A DNA stretch of 64,000 nt from Anaerobaca lacustris (lineage in GTDB: Bacteria > Planctomycetota > Phycisphaerae > Sedimentisphaerales > Anaerobacaceae), in the NCBI RefSeq assembly GCF_030012215.1, contig NZ_JASCXX010000002.1:186001-250000 (forward strand), read 5' to 3'. The notes under the pieces were generated by a model. The model saw only the letters and a list, made by a program, of their open reading frames with translations. It ran no database searches and had not been told where the DNA came from. Positions 41,941 through 48,735 of the stretch are shown in pieces. Numbering within the stretch: the first letter of the stretch is position 1; each line of letters begins with the position of its first letter. Position numbers and translations under genes: made by a program.

Positions 41941-42666
41941 TCAGTACAGCACCGGCGCCCGGTTCGGCGGCGGCGTGGCCTCGATCAGGATCGTCACGAC
42001 CGTGGCGATCGGTTCTCCGTACAGCGGCGCATCGACGGCGCGCACAACGATCGCGTGCACGCCGGGCCTCAGCTCCCCCGCCAGCGTCCAAGACCCGGCG
42101 GCAGCATCGTGCGTGACGCCGACGCCTGGCGGAGCGGACAGGACCTCGATCGTGAAGGGATCGCCGTCCGGATCGCAGGCCTCAGCGGTCCGGTTGAACT
42201 TGCCCGCGGTCACCTGGTGACAATCGATCAACAGGCCCACGATCGCGTTGGGGTCGTGCTCGAACGGGACCGGTCCGATCCAGACCGGCTGGACGCATTC
42301 GTTCGGGTCCATCGCGGCGGCGAACTTCGGCCACCACGAACGAATCTTTTGCAGGCCGTGCCAGAGCCGCTGGCGCTGGGCGACCGAGACGACCGGGTCC
42401 GCCATGCACTCGACGATCGGCCAGAGGCTCTCGGGGTTGCGGGCCCACCACTCGACGAACTCCCTCTCGCCGCCGATCCGCGTGACCTGGTCGAGAAGCT
42501 CCGCCGGTACCGGCACGCGGACCGGCGGCTCAGCGCCCGCGACGATGGGTTCGAGATACGCCAGCGCCACGAACAGCAGCGCGATCAGTGCCACGATCGA
42601 CGCGACGATCGCCCACTCCGTCAGGTTCCGTTCTTTCACGTTGTTCATGGCAGCGTCCTTTCGCAT
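41941..42666 (-). CDS. Provirus membrane-anchored protein with Ig/cadherin-like C-terminal domain
   Basis: 241 residues from MRKDAAMNN (or 235 from the second Met). One membrane helix (about 17-38) follows a short cytoplasmic tail. The middle is helical and Trp-rich (FVEWWARNPESLWPIVECM). The last 110 residues look like a small beta-sandwich of the He_PIG/cadherin kind (ACDPDGDPFTIEVLSAPPGVGV, GELRPGVHAIVVRAVDAP). It overlaps the upstream gene by 22 bp. Likely displayed on a membrane surface, either of the virion or of the lysogen. Confidence 0.7.
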   Translation of the reverse strand: MRKDAAMNNVKERNLTEWAIVASIVALIALLFVALAYLEPIVAGAEPPVRVPVPAELLDQVTRIGGEREFVEWWARNPESLWPIVECMADPVVSVAQRQRLWHGLQKIRSWWPKFAAAMDPNECVQPVWIGPVPFEHDPNAIVGLLIDCHQVTAGKFNRTAEACDPDGDPFTIEVLSAPPGVGVTHDAAAGSWTLAGELRPGVHAIVVRAVDAPLYGEPIATVVTILIEATPPPNRAPVLY

Positions 42667-42857
42667 CGTTTGCAGCGGTTCTCCGGCATCATCCGCAGCC
42701 AGATCGCCGGGTCGTTACAGTCCACTCCCAATCGTCCTTCCGGAGGAACTGCTGCGTATGCCTGCCGGCCATAACGGATTCCACAGCGTGTCACGGCGTC
42801 GCAGCCACCGTCGAACGTTCGCATGCAGTGCGAGACGATGCGTGTCATGCGGGCCAT
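42645..42857 (-). CDS. Provirus Cys-rich 70-residue protein
   Basis: Starts MARMTRIVSHCMRTF, overlapping the ATPase stop by 13 bp. Six cysteines, including C-x8-C, a central CxND and a C-terminal RCKRCE pair, suggest one or two bound zinc ions. The end fits a zinc-ribbon knuckle. No known family recognised; reading frame chosen because the longer frame upstream is a shadow of the ATPase. Confidence 0.65.
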   Translation of the reverse strand: MARMTRIVSHCMRTFDGGCDAVTRCGIRYGRQAYAAVPPEGRLGVDCNDPAIWLRMMPENRCKRCERTLP

Positions 42858-43477
42858 CGCGCCACCTCGATCTTTCCGCCCTGCTGCCAGTGGACGTGCT
42901 CGTACTGGGCGAGCTGGGCCATCTTCAATTCGACTTCGATGCCGAGCCAGTCGGACAGATAGGCCAGGTCCGCCGGCTCCTGGCTGTGGAACACGTACGC
43001 TTCGCGGGCCTCGGATCGCACCTCGATCGGGATGCCCTTGGGCCGCTGGCTCATCAGCCAGCACCGCACGCCCCGCGTGCGGCCGGCGGTCAGGAGCGAT
43101 TTGAACTCCTGGCCGTAGTCGGTCTTGCGAAAGACGCTGCTGGTCACGTAGCCGCCCAGCTCTTCGCAGACGAAGTCCATGTCGCCGCAGCGATAGACCA
43201 GGCCCGCGATCGCGTTGAACTCCTCGAAGCTCCACGGGTCGCGCGGGCGATACACGATCCGGAACCGATTCGCCCTGGCGTTGGCCAGTCGCCACCAGCG
43301 GAGCATCGTCTCCCGCTCGCCGGCCAGACCGTCGAAGTAGACCCCGTGATAGCCGCATTCCTCGCGCTTGGTCAGATAGACCAGGCAGCGGGAGCTGCCG
43401 GCGATCGCCCGCTCGACCAGGAACGTCTTTCCCGATCCCGTCTGTCCACTGACGAAGATGTTTCGCCCGTCACTCAT
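42845..43477 (-). CDS. HerA/FtsK-superfamily packaging ATPase
   Basis: 210 residues. Walker A GQTGSGKT at 11-18, Walker B MDFVCEE at 100-106, an Arg-containing AGRTRG at 131-136 and the polar SQRPKGIP at 143-150 with the following FHSQEPADL block. These are the landmarks of the genome-packaging ATPases of tailless viruses with double-jelly-roll capsids (PRD1 P9, PM2 P9 type) and distinguish it from terminases. Zot-like ATPases of filamentous phages are the main alternative, but they carry a membrane segment, and none is present here. Overlaps the upstream gene by 8 bp. Confidence 0.85.
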   Translation of the reverse strand: MSDGRNIFVSGQTGSGKTFLVERAIAGSSRCLVYLTKREECGYHGVYFDGLAGERETMLRWWRLANARANRFRIVYRPRDPWSFEEFNAIAGLVYRCGDMDFVCEELGGYVTSSVFRKTDYGQEFKSLLTAGRTRGVRCWLMSQRPKGIPIEVRSEAREAYVFHSQEPADLAYLSDWLGIEVELKMAQLAQYEHVHWQQGGKIEVARWPA

Positions 43478-43724
43478 CCGGCTCTTTCAGATACGAGAAG
43501 CCCGGCAGCGGCTCCGCCAGGCGGACGCTTTCGTCGAATGCGATCGGCTCCCGCCGCCAGGTGTCGCTCTTCATGTCCACGAACTGCCGATCGTCGCCGG
43601 CGGTCCGCATGAACCCGACGCAGTGGACGCCGGACATCAGGCGCCAGTACGACCAGCGGCGAACCACGTTGCCGGCCGGCGCTGCGCTCCGTCGCGGCCG
43701 GCCGGCAGGTTTCGGAGATGTCAT
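43470..43724 (-). CDS. Provirus 84-residue protein before the ATPase
   Basis: Starts MTSPKPAGRPRRS at an ATGA overlap with the preceding gene. A basic disordered N-terminus leads to a compact part (VVRRWSYWRLMSGVHCVGFMR, then DRQFVDMKSDTWRREPIAFDESVRLAEPLPG). Not recognised. Its coupling to the ATPase gene suggests involvement in packaging. Confidence 0.6.
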   Translation of the reverse strand: MTSPKPAGRPRRSAAPAGNVVRRWSYWRLMSGVHCVGFMRTAGDDRQFVDMKSDTWRREPIAFDESVRLAEPLPGFSYLKEPDE

Positions 43725-44416
43725 CCGTGCTTCTCCACGTTTGCGGCGGTCCCCGCCGCCCGCTCCGTCTGTTGTTCCCGTCGGCGCCGGACGAGGGCCC
43801 GGTCGACCACGATGATCTCGGCCAGCTCCTCGGCGATGTCGGCGGCGACCAGGCCGGTGGCCACGATCGCCAGACTGACCGGATCGTCCGGATTGAGGCT
43901 CGCGTAGCGCCGCGCGTAGTGGTCGAAGATCACGTAGCTCGGCCTGGCCAGATCCGGCGCGCGTTTCTTCGCCAGGTTGCCGATCGCCGTCTGGCCGTCC
44001 TTGTCGATGACGCCCAGCGTGCACAGCACCAGGCCCAGCGTGCGAAACGGCACGCGGCAGACCCCTTCCCAGGCGCTCCGGGTCAGCAGGGCCTCGTCTG
44101 CGAGAGGACCGGCCGGCGCCTGTTGTGACGTGCCGACACGATCGGCGCCGTCCGCCGGCCGGTCCTGTGAAGAAAAGGAATCTGAAGTCTGAGTCTGCTT
44201 CAGCTCGGCGTCGATCGCGGCGTTGAACTCCTCGACGCTTCGCGGCTCTGCCTTGCGGTCCGTCGGCTTGGGCGCCGGCGTCTCGGGTTTGCCGGAGGCC
44301 TCCGCGTCAGCTCGAGCGCGCTGCGCTGCCTGCCTCTTGCGGATCGCGTTCGGCGTCATCGACAGCGCCGGTTTCTTGCGTGGCTTTTTGTCCTTGGCTC
44401 CCTTAGTGCGTGCCAT
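43721..44416 (-). CDS. Provirus 231-residue protein of unknown function
   Basis: Starts MARTKGAKDKKPRKK, overlapping the preceding stop (TGATG). A strongly basic N-terminus (residues 1-45) and a disordered, Ser/Gln-rich middle precede a folded helical C-terminal half (WEGVCRVPFRTLGLVLCTLGV, YVIFDHYARRYASLNPDDPVSLAIVATGLVAADIAEEL). The C-terminal half may associate with membranes. The basic part could bind DNA, so a packaging or replication role is possible, but I recognise no motif of a replication initiator. Confidence 0.6.
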   Translation of the reverse strand: MARTKGAKDKKPRKKPALSMTPNAIRKRQAAQRARADAEASGKPETPAPKPTDRKAEPRSVEEFNAAIDAELKQTQTSDSFSSQDRPADGADRVGTSQQAPAGPLADEALLTRSAWEGVCRVPFRTLGLVLCTLGVIDKDGQTAIGNLAKKRAPDLARPSYVIFDHYARRYASLNPDDPVSLAIVATGLVAADIAEELAEIIVVDRALVRRRREQQTERAAGTAANVEKHG

Positions 44417-44706
44417 CAAAAGTCCTCGTCCTCGTCGTCTTCGTCCCCGTCGTCGTCATCCGGTTCGTCGGGTTCGTCCGTCGGTTCGTCGGCGTTGCTC
44501 GATCCGCCGGAGATCTGTTCGCGGAGCTTGCGGATCTCGTCATCCTGCTCGGCGACCTTCTTCTTGAGCTGGTCGAACTCGGCGACGGCTTCGAGCTTCG
44601 CCTCGCCGGCCCGAAACCGGAACGTGCCGCCGCAGCCGGTGCAGACGACCTTGCCGCCCTCGCCGGCGACGGCCGGCGTGCCACAGTTGGGGCATTTCAA
44701 CTCCAT
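44416..44706 (-). CDS. Provirus zinc-ribbon / coiled-coil / acidic-tail protein
   Basis: 96 residues. An N-terminal zinc ribbon (CPNCG at 5-9, CTGCG at 22-26), a helix with heptad spacing (FDQLKKKVAEQDDEIRKLREQI, about 44-66) and a tail made almost entirely of Asp and Glu. Strong acidic tails of this kind often mimic DNA or contact basic partners; the basic 43-residue protein of the same element is an obvious candidate, by inference only. Confidence 0.7.
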   Translation of the reverse strand: MELKCPNCGTPAVAGEGGKVVCTGCGGTFRFRAGEAKLEAVAEFDQLKKKVAEQDDEIRKLREQISGGSSNADEPTDEPDEPDDDDGDEDDEDEDF

Positions 44707-44709
44707 GCG

Positions 44710-44895
44710 TCACCCCCTGCTCATCTTGTCGAGGAGCGTGCTGATCGCGTCGAGGTTCGCCCTGGCCTCGGCCAGGCCGGCCTCCAGCTCGGCGATCCGG
44801 CCCTCCAGGTCGTGCGCGTTGACCCGGAACGATCGACCCCGCGGCGACGTCGCCTTGATCGGCGTCTTGACGGCCTCTTCCTGCTTCTTGCCCAT
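44710..44895 (-). CDS. Provirus 61-residue coiled-coil protein
   Basis: Starts MGKKQEEAVKTP with GGAG 8 nt upstream. Basic N-terminus, then one heptad helix (VNAHDLEGRIAELEAGLAEARANLDAISTLLDKM). Only 3 bp separate its stop and the next gene. No further assignment possible. Confidence 0.65.
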   Translation of the reverse strand: MGKKQEEAVKTPIKATSPRGRSFRVNAHDLEGRIAELEAGLAEARANLDAISTLLDKMSRG

Positions 44896-44898
44896 GAG

Positions 44899-45114
44899 TC
44901 ACTCCTTTGCAAAGTCAAACCACAACTGTCCTCGCTTGGGCTCGGCGGCGATCCGCCGAAGCGTCCCAAGCCAGTAGATCTGCTGCCGGCACTTGTCGCA
45001 GAGATCTCCGCAGGCCTCCGCTCGATCCAGCTCGATCGTCCGCTGTCCCGTGTCCCGCCGGCCGCACGCCAGCCGGTCGCGGCGATCGCGGATGTGCACC
45101 CTCTGCCCCCGCAC
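44899..45114 (-). CDS. Provirus 71-residue zinc-binding-type protein
   Basis: Starts at a GTG with GGGGA 6 nt upstream; the frame is closed shortly before. Four cysteines are arranged as C-G-R-R ... C-G-D-L-C-D-K-C, consistent with one zinc site, followed by QIYWLGTLRRIA. Ends 3 bp before the next start. Not recognised beyond that. Confidence 0.6.
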   Translation of the reverse strand: MRGQRVHIRDRRDRLACGRRDTGQRTIELDRAEACGDLCDKCRQQIYWLGTLRRIAAEPKRGQLWFDFAKE

Positions 45115-45183
45115 GTCGCGTCCCCCGTCCGAACGTCGAACGCCTCCATGTCACCATGTCGCTGTCCTTATCCAAAGTATGAA

Positions 45184-45756
45184 CTATGAACCGACCTTCT
45201 GCACCTTTCGCGGCCTGGTCGCCGCCTCTTTCGCGGCCTTCGCGAGAATCTTCCGCCCGGCGGCGCCCACACCATCCTTGCCCAGCGGCGCCGGCTCGAC
45301 CGTGTACACCTTCTCATAGTGCCCGTGATTGGTCATCAGCTTGCCTTTGTAGGTGATGGTGATGCGCTGCCAGAGGCACTTGCTTTTGTCGATCAGCTTG
45401 CGGAGTCGGCGGTTGTTCGGCAGATAGACCAGGCTGTTGTCATCGAGCACCAGGGGAAAGAGATATTCGAAGGACGCGGACGTGCCGCGCGGGATCTGCG
45501 CCTTCTGCGATTCGCCAAGCACGCCGGTGAGCGATTCGCCCGGCGTGTGGAAGTAGTGAATGACGGCGCCGTCGGCCGTGCGGCGATCGTAGTTGAACCG
45601 GCGGGACCGCATCGTCGCCGCCGAGTACCGCTTGCCCGCGGCGAAGGCCTCCGGGTCCGGCTTGCTCCGCCCCGCATGCTCGCGAATCTGTTTGACGATC
45701 TGCTTTTCGCTGGGCCGCTCGGCCGCCGTGCCCTGTTTGAGCGCCTTCTTTGCCAT
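45184..45756 (-). CDS. First gene of the provirus, unknown 190-residue protein
   Basis: Starts MAKKALKQGTAAE with GGGAG upstream, 47 bp inside the right repeat. Basic ends flank a predicted beta-rich core (RFNYDRRTADGAVIHYFHTPGESLTGVLG, then SFEYLFPLVLDDNSLVYLPNN, then LWQRITITYKGKLMTNHGHYEKVYTVEP). The last part resembles the OB-fold strands of single-stranded-DNA-binding phage proteins that fall in early operons. I do not see the His-hydrophobic-His or Tyr motifs of rolling-circle initiators. ssDNA binding is a hypothesis only. Confidence 0.65.
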   Translation of the reverse strand: MAKKALKQGTAAERPSEKQIVKQIREHAGRSKPDPEAFAAGKRYSAATMRSRRFNYDRRTADGAVIHYFHTPGESLTGVLGESQKAQIPRGTSASFEYLFPLVLDDNSLVYLPNNRRLRKLIDKSKCLWQRITITYKGKLMTNHGHYEKVYTVEPAPLGKDGVGAAGRKILAKAAKEAATRPRKVQKVGS

Positions 45757-45803
45757 CGACCGGTTCTCCCGGCCGGCGTCCCCATCCCATTCCAGACCTG
45801 CTG

Positions 45804-45823
45804 GATATGTTATGTTTCATTCG
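45804..45823 (+). repeat. Right boundary direct repeat (attR) of the provirus
   Basis: Perfect copy of the left repeat. Here the 11 bases to its left (cagacctgctg) do not match a XerC arm, so this junction has only the centre and XerD half of the dif-like site. The degenerate XerC side would come from the element's own attachment site, the XerD side from the host. Confidence 0.88.
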
Positions 45824-45878
45824 GCCTGGCGCAGGCCTCGGCTCGTTGCGGACGGCTTTGCGGGCCTTACGGGGCTTC

Positions 45879-47480
45879 TTAAACGGCTGAAACCGATGCG
45901 TGGGCGGCTGTCTGGCAGAGGTTTTCCCACATCAGACCCACCGTATCGGCCAGGCCGAGGTTCTGCAGGACGATCGATATGTTGGTCGCCGGGTCGAGGT
46001 CGGACATGGCCGTCGTGTCCAGGTGGTGCTGGAGGTTGATCATCGACGAGGCGAACTTGATGCGGTTGCAGTACAGCAGCGCCGTCTGGTAGTACAGCTC
46101 CAGCGTGGCCGGATCGTAGGAAAGCGGCGTGTCGATGCGGTCCAGGGCCTCACTGTCGCGTCCCGAGTCCAGGAGGCACAGGGCCAACTTGGTTCGGGCT
46201 CTGGCGAATGTGGGATTGATCTGAAGCGCGGCTTCGAAGGACTCGGCTGCCTGTGCGTGCTGGTTGGCATGGATTCGGAGCATGCCCAGGCGATAGTGCA
46301 GATCGGGGTTGTACGGGAAGCGAGCGATATGTCTTTGATGGGCGTCGAGGATGGCCCGATCGAGGGTGAAGCCGTCTTCGGGGGCCGGGACGAGATTGGC
46401 CTCGAATGCGGCCTTGAGGACGAGTTTGGCTGTCTCGGCGTAAAGGAACGCACTGTTGGGCTGAATGGCCGCTGCCAGAGAGAGTGTTTGCCGTGCCTCG
46501 TGGGCCTGTCCGTCGAGTTTCTGGGCGGCGGCGAGCCCGACGTACGCGGCGACGATCTTGTCGTTGATCTCAACGGCGCGGTTGAACTGCTGAGCCGCCA
46601 ACTGCTCGGCGTGCATTTTCAGGTAGTTGGTGCCGAGTTTGATCGTCGCTTCGAGGTAGTCCGGGCACAGGCGGATCGCATGCTGGTACTGGGCGATGGC
46701 GTCCGAGGTGGCGCCCGATGCGGCGAGAATGTCGGCGCGCAACGCCACGAGATCGGCTCGATCGGGCTGGTCGGACAACAGCAGATCGACCGAGTCGATC
46801 GCCTCCTGGAGGTTTCCGTCGCTCATCATCTCGTCGATGGCGTCGTCCCGCGCCGTGAAATTGTCGGGGTGGATCAGGATGGCGGTGTTGAACGTCTCGA
46901 TGGCCTTGGCCGGCTGGGCGGTAGCGAGATAGAGATGGCCGAGAATCACGAGGGTCGAGATGTCGTCCGGATAATGGTGTCGCAAGGGCTCGTATTGGGC
47001 GATGGCTTCATCGAGGCGTCCTTCCTTGAAATAGATCGCCCCGAGCCGCTGGGCGGGCAACTGGAGATAGCCCTTGAATTTCAGGCAGTCCTGGTAGAAC
47101 TCGATGGCCTGGGCCCGATGGCCGAGGCGTTCGTAGCAGTGTCCCAAGGCATAGAGGGCCAGCGTGTTTGTAGGCTGGCGCATGTAAATCGACTGCAATT
47201 CCGCGATGGCTTCCTCGAGGTTGTTCGACCTCAAGGACAGGCCCACGGCCGCCATTCGGCCGACCGTACAGGTCGGATGCTCGAACAGGTACAGCCGCAA
47301 TTGCTCCTGGGCCGCGTCGTCTCTGCTGTCACCGATGAGGTCGATAATGTGGCCGAGGTGGCGCTCCTGTAAGGAGAGTGGCTCGACACGCGCCTGATGA
47401 CGCTCGTCCAGCCAGTGCCAGATCAGGTCGGATGTATCAACGGCAATCGCCCTGCCGAATATCTCAAGCAATCCACTCAT
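45879..47480 (-). CDS. Cytoplasmic TPR-repeat protein
   Basis: 533 residues with no signal peptide or membrane segment. From about residue 40 nearly the whole chain is TPR-like: NTLALYALGHCYERLGH, PDDISTLVILGHLYLATAQPAKAIETFNTAI, NPDLHYRLGMLRIHANQHAQAAESFEAALQINP and others, about ten units. Its partner is not evident. Its 3' end faces the provirus; before integration the dif-like site lay between this stop and the PH-domain gene start. An extended -10 promoter lies directly before the start. Confidence 0.85.
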   Translation of the reverse strand: MSGLLEIFGRAIAVDTSDLIWHWLDERHQARVEPLSLQERHLGHIIDLIGDSRDDAAQEQLRLYLFEHPTCTVGRMAAVGLSLRSNNLEEAIAELQSIYMRQPTNTLALYALGHCYERLGHRAQAIEFYQDCLKFKGYLQLPAQRLGAIYFKEGRLDEAIAQYEPLRHHYPDDISTLVILGHLYLATAQPAKAIETFNTAILIHPDNFTARDDAIDEMMSDGNLQEAIDSVDLLLSDQPDRADLVALRADILAASGATSDAIAQYQHAIRLCPDYLEATIKLGTNYLKMHAEQLAAQQFNRAVEINDKIVAAYVGLAAAQKLDGQAHEARQTLSLAAAIQPNSAFLYAETAKLVLKAAFEANLVPAPEDGFTLDRAILDAHQRHIARFPYNPDLHYRLGMLRIHANQHAQAAESFEAALQINPTFARARTKLALCLLDSGRDSEALDRIDTPLSYDPATLELYYQTALLYCNRIKFASSMINLQHHLDTTAMSDLDPATNISIVLQNLGLADTVGLMWENLCQTAAHASVSAV

Positions 47481-47492
47481 CCCTCACTCCCA

Positions 47493-47501
47493 ATTATACC
47501 A
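47493..47501 (-). promoter_or_regulatory. Extended -10 element before the TPR gene
   Basis: Reading leftward, TGGTATAAT (47501-47493), the extended -10 form, 12 nt before the ATG at 47480; no good -35. The leader would be only 5-6 nt, so either initiation is nearly leaderless or the true start is further in. Confidence 0.45.
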
Positions 47502-47694
47502 GGGACGTCGAACAATCTTCTGCTGAAGTATCGTCCAGTTTCGCAGGGGGGTTAACCTGAGTTGACGCCGAGGCGGTATTGTGGCGGCCGTCCGGCCCGT
47601 GGGCATGGCGGTTGTGCGCCCTGTAACGGTTGGTGGGGTCCTACAAGGGCTGTTATCGGACGCGTGGACGTGGGCGGGCTTGCGGCGACGGCGA

Positions 47695-48168
47695 CTACAA
47701 CGCCTGCGCCTGCTTCTCGACCTCGCTCAGATAGGCGACGGTGCGCTGGAGTGTGTCGCTGAGGTGCTTGAGTTTGAGCATGGTCTTGACGCGCGTGAGC
47801 AGTTCGAGGCGGTTGACAGGCTTGCTGACAAAGTCGTCGGTGCCGGAATCGATGCCGCGTTCGATGTCTCGGAATTCGTTGAGTGCCGTGACCATAATCA
47901 CCGGGATATCGTTTGTGGCCGGGTCGCTCTTGAGCCGATGGCAGACCTCGAACCCGCTCATCTTCGGCATCATCACGTCGAGCAGGACCAGGTCCGGCTT
48001 GGCTTTGGCGACGGCATCCAGCGCCTCGATTCCATCGCGGGCGGCCACGACCTTGCACTCGACGTCCTCCAGATAGGCCTGGATCAGTTCGAGATTCTGT
48101 GCGTTGTCATCCACGACAAGGATGACGGGCAACCTGTCCGACTCTGCGGGACGCTGCTTCTGGCTCAT
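47695..48168 (-). CDS. Receiver-domain response regulator without output domain
   Basis: 157 residues. The CheY-like fold is complete: acidic pair Asp20/Asp21, phospho-acceptor Asp64 in LLDVMMP, Thr94 and Lys116 in FVSKPVN. After residue 130 only a helix remains (TMLKLKHLSDTLQRTVAYLSEVEKQAQAL), so output is through protein contact. The sensor-less histidine kinase encoded divergently 570 bp away is a plausible partner. Confidence 0.9.
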   Translation of the reverse strand: MSQKQRPAESDRLPVILVVDDNAQNLELIQAYLEDVECKVVAARDGIEALDAVAKAKPDLVLLDVMMPKMSGFEVCHRLKSDPATNDIPVIMVTALNEFRDIERGIDSGTDDFVSKPVNRLELLTRVKTMLKLKHLSDTLQRTVAYLSEVEKQAQAL

Positions 48169-48296
48169 GGATCAAGCTCCGGGTGTCCGTGACTTTGTAG
48201 ATCGCCATGTGCCGGCCGCCGGCCGGGCACATGCTGCCCATTGTTTTGCCCTGTTCTCGGCCGGATTTCAAGCGATTTCTTCCGGCCGCCCGTCTT

Positions 48297-48563
48297 TCAC
48301 ATGGCAGAACCGGAATGTTCCTCGATGAATCGGCGCACTTCCGGGCGGATGTAGATGCTCTCGATGTCGAGCACCTTGGCGACGGCTTCGGCGCACAGGG
48401 CGGCCGACTCACCCGATCCGGCCTGCGTATCCAGGAAGAAGACGTGCTGGCCCCGGACGGAGCACAACCCCCCGCCCGCCCCCCCGAGCGGTTCGGCGCG
48501 AATCACGACCCCGCCGCCGGTCAGCAAAGCCACAAGCTCGTCCAGAATTCTCTGCTCGTTCAT
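48297..48563 (-). CDS. Small hypothetical protein
   Basis: 88 residues starting at MNEQRILDELVALL; in-frame codons upstream lack a binding site. An alpha/beta pattern with a Gly-rich turn (AEPLGGAGGGLCSVRGQHVFFLD) and a helix (ESAALCAEAVAKVLDIESIYI). It reads as a real but uncharacterised conserved gene. It lies between a response regulator and a divergent histidine kinase, so involvement in that signalling set is possible. Confidence 0.6.
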   Translation of the reverse strand: MNEQRILDELVALLTGGGVVIRAEPLGGAGGGLCSVRGQHVFFLDTQAGSGESAALCAEAVAKVLDIESIYIRPEVRRFIEEHSGSAM

Positions 48564-48735
48564 CGCGGCTGTCCCCGTGGATTCGGTCGGTCCGGCGGAT
48601 CGCATCGCCCCGCCGGGCCGGTCACGAAAAAAAGGGCACCCAGGTCGATACAGATGCTTGTAAGAGCATGAGTTCCAATAGATAATGCCTTGCGTACGAA
48701 TACGATGGATCGCATTCTACAGAAGGAGTCGTCCG

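Larger units (their letters stand above)
33596..45823. mobile_element. 12.2-kb integrated double-jelly-roll-type provirus, probably Xer-dependent
   Basis: Direct repeats of 20 bp flank a self-contained set of about 25 leftward genes, most shorter than 110 codons and many overlapping by ATGA. The predicted excised circle is 12,208 bp. Structural hallmarks are a HerA/FtsK-like packaging ATPase, a 298-residue protein with double-jelly-roll capsid character, several single-span membrane proteins, a 43-residue DNA-condensing-type protein and a beta-helix fibre protein. There is no terminase, portal, tail tube, integrase or recognisable replication initiator. The host genes on both sides run in other operons. 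The integrated position inside a dif-like site explains how it could integrate without its own recombinase. Confidence 0.85.

Noticed and set aside
42845-43477. Zot-like assembly ATPase of a filamentous phage
   Set aside because: Filamentous phages also use XerCD and have small membrane proteins, but Zot-type proteins carry a membrane segment and a periplasmic domain that are absent here, and the element has a capsid-like 298-residue protein, no rolling-circle initiator and no pIII-like adhesin.
45097-45175. Alternative frames for the first small zinc protein (starts near 45149 or 45175)
   Set aside because: Those frames are Arg-rich or disordered, lack the CxxC pattern in a compact fold and run across the following genes; the frame 44899-45114 keeps the four-cysteine unit and tight spacing to the next start.
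33596-45823. Integrase or replication initiator within the provirus
   Set aside because: I searched all frames of the element for tyrosine recombinase (R...HxxR...Y), serine recombinase and HUH/Tyr initiator motifs by eye and found none. The 190-residue first gene has an HGH triplet but not a proper HUH with catalytic Tyr.
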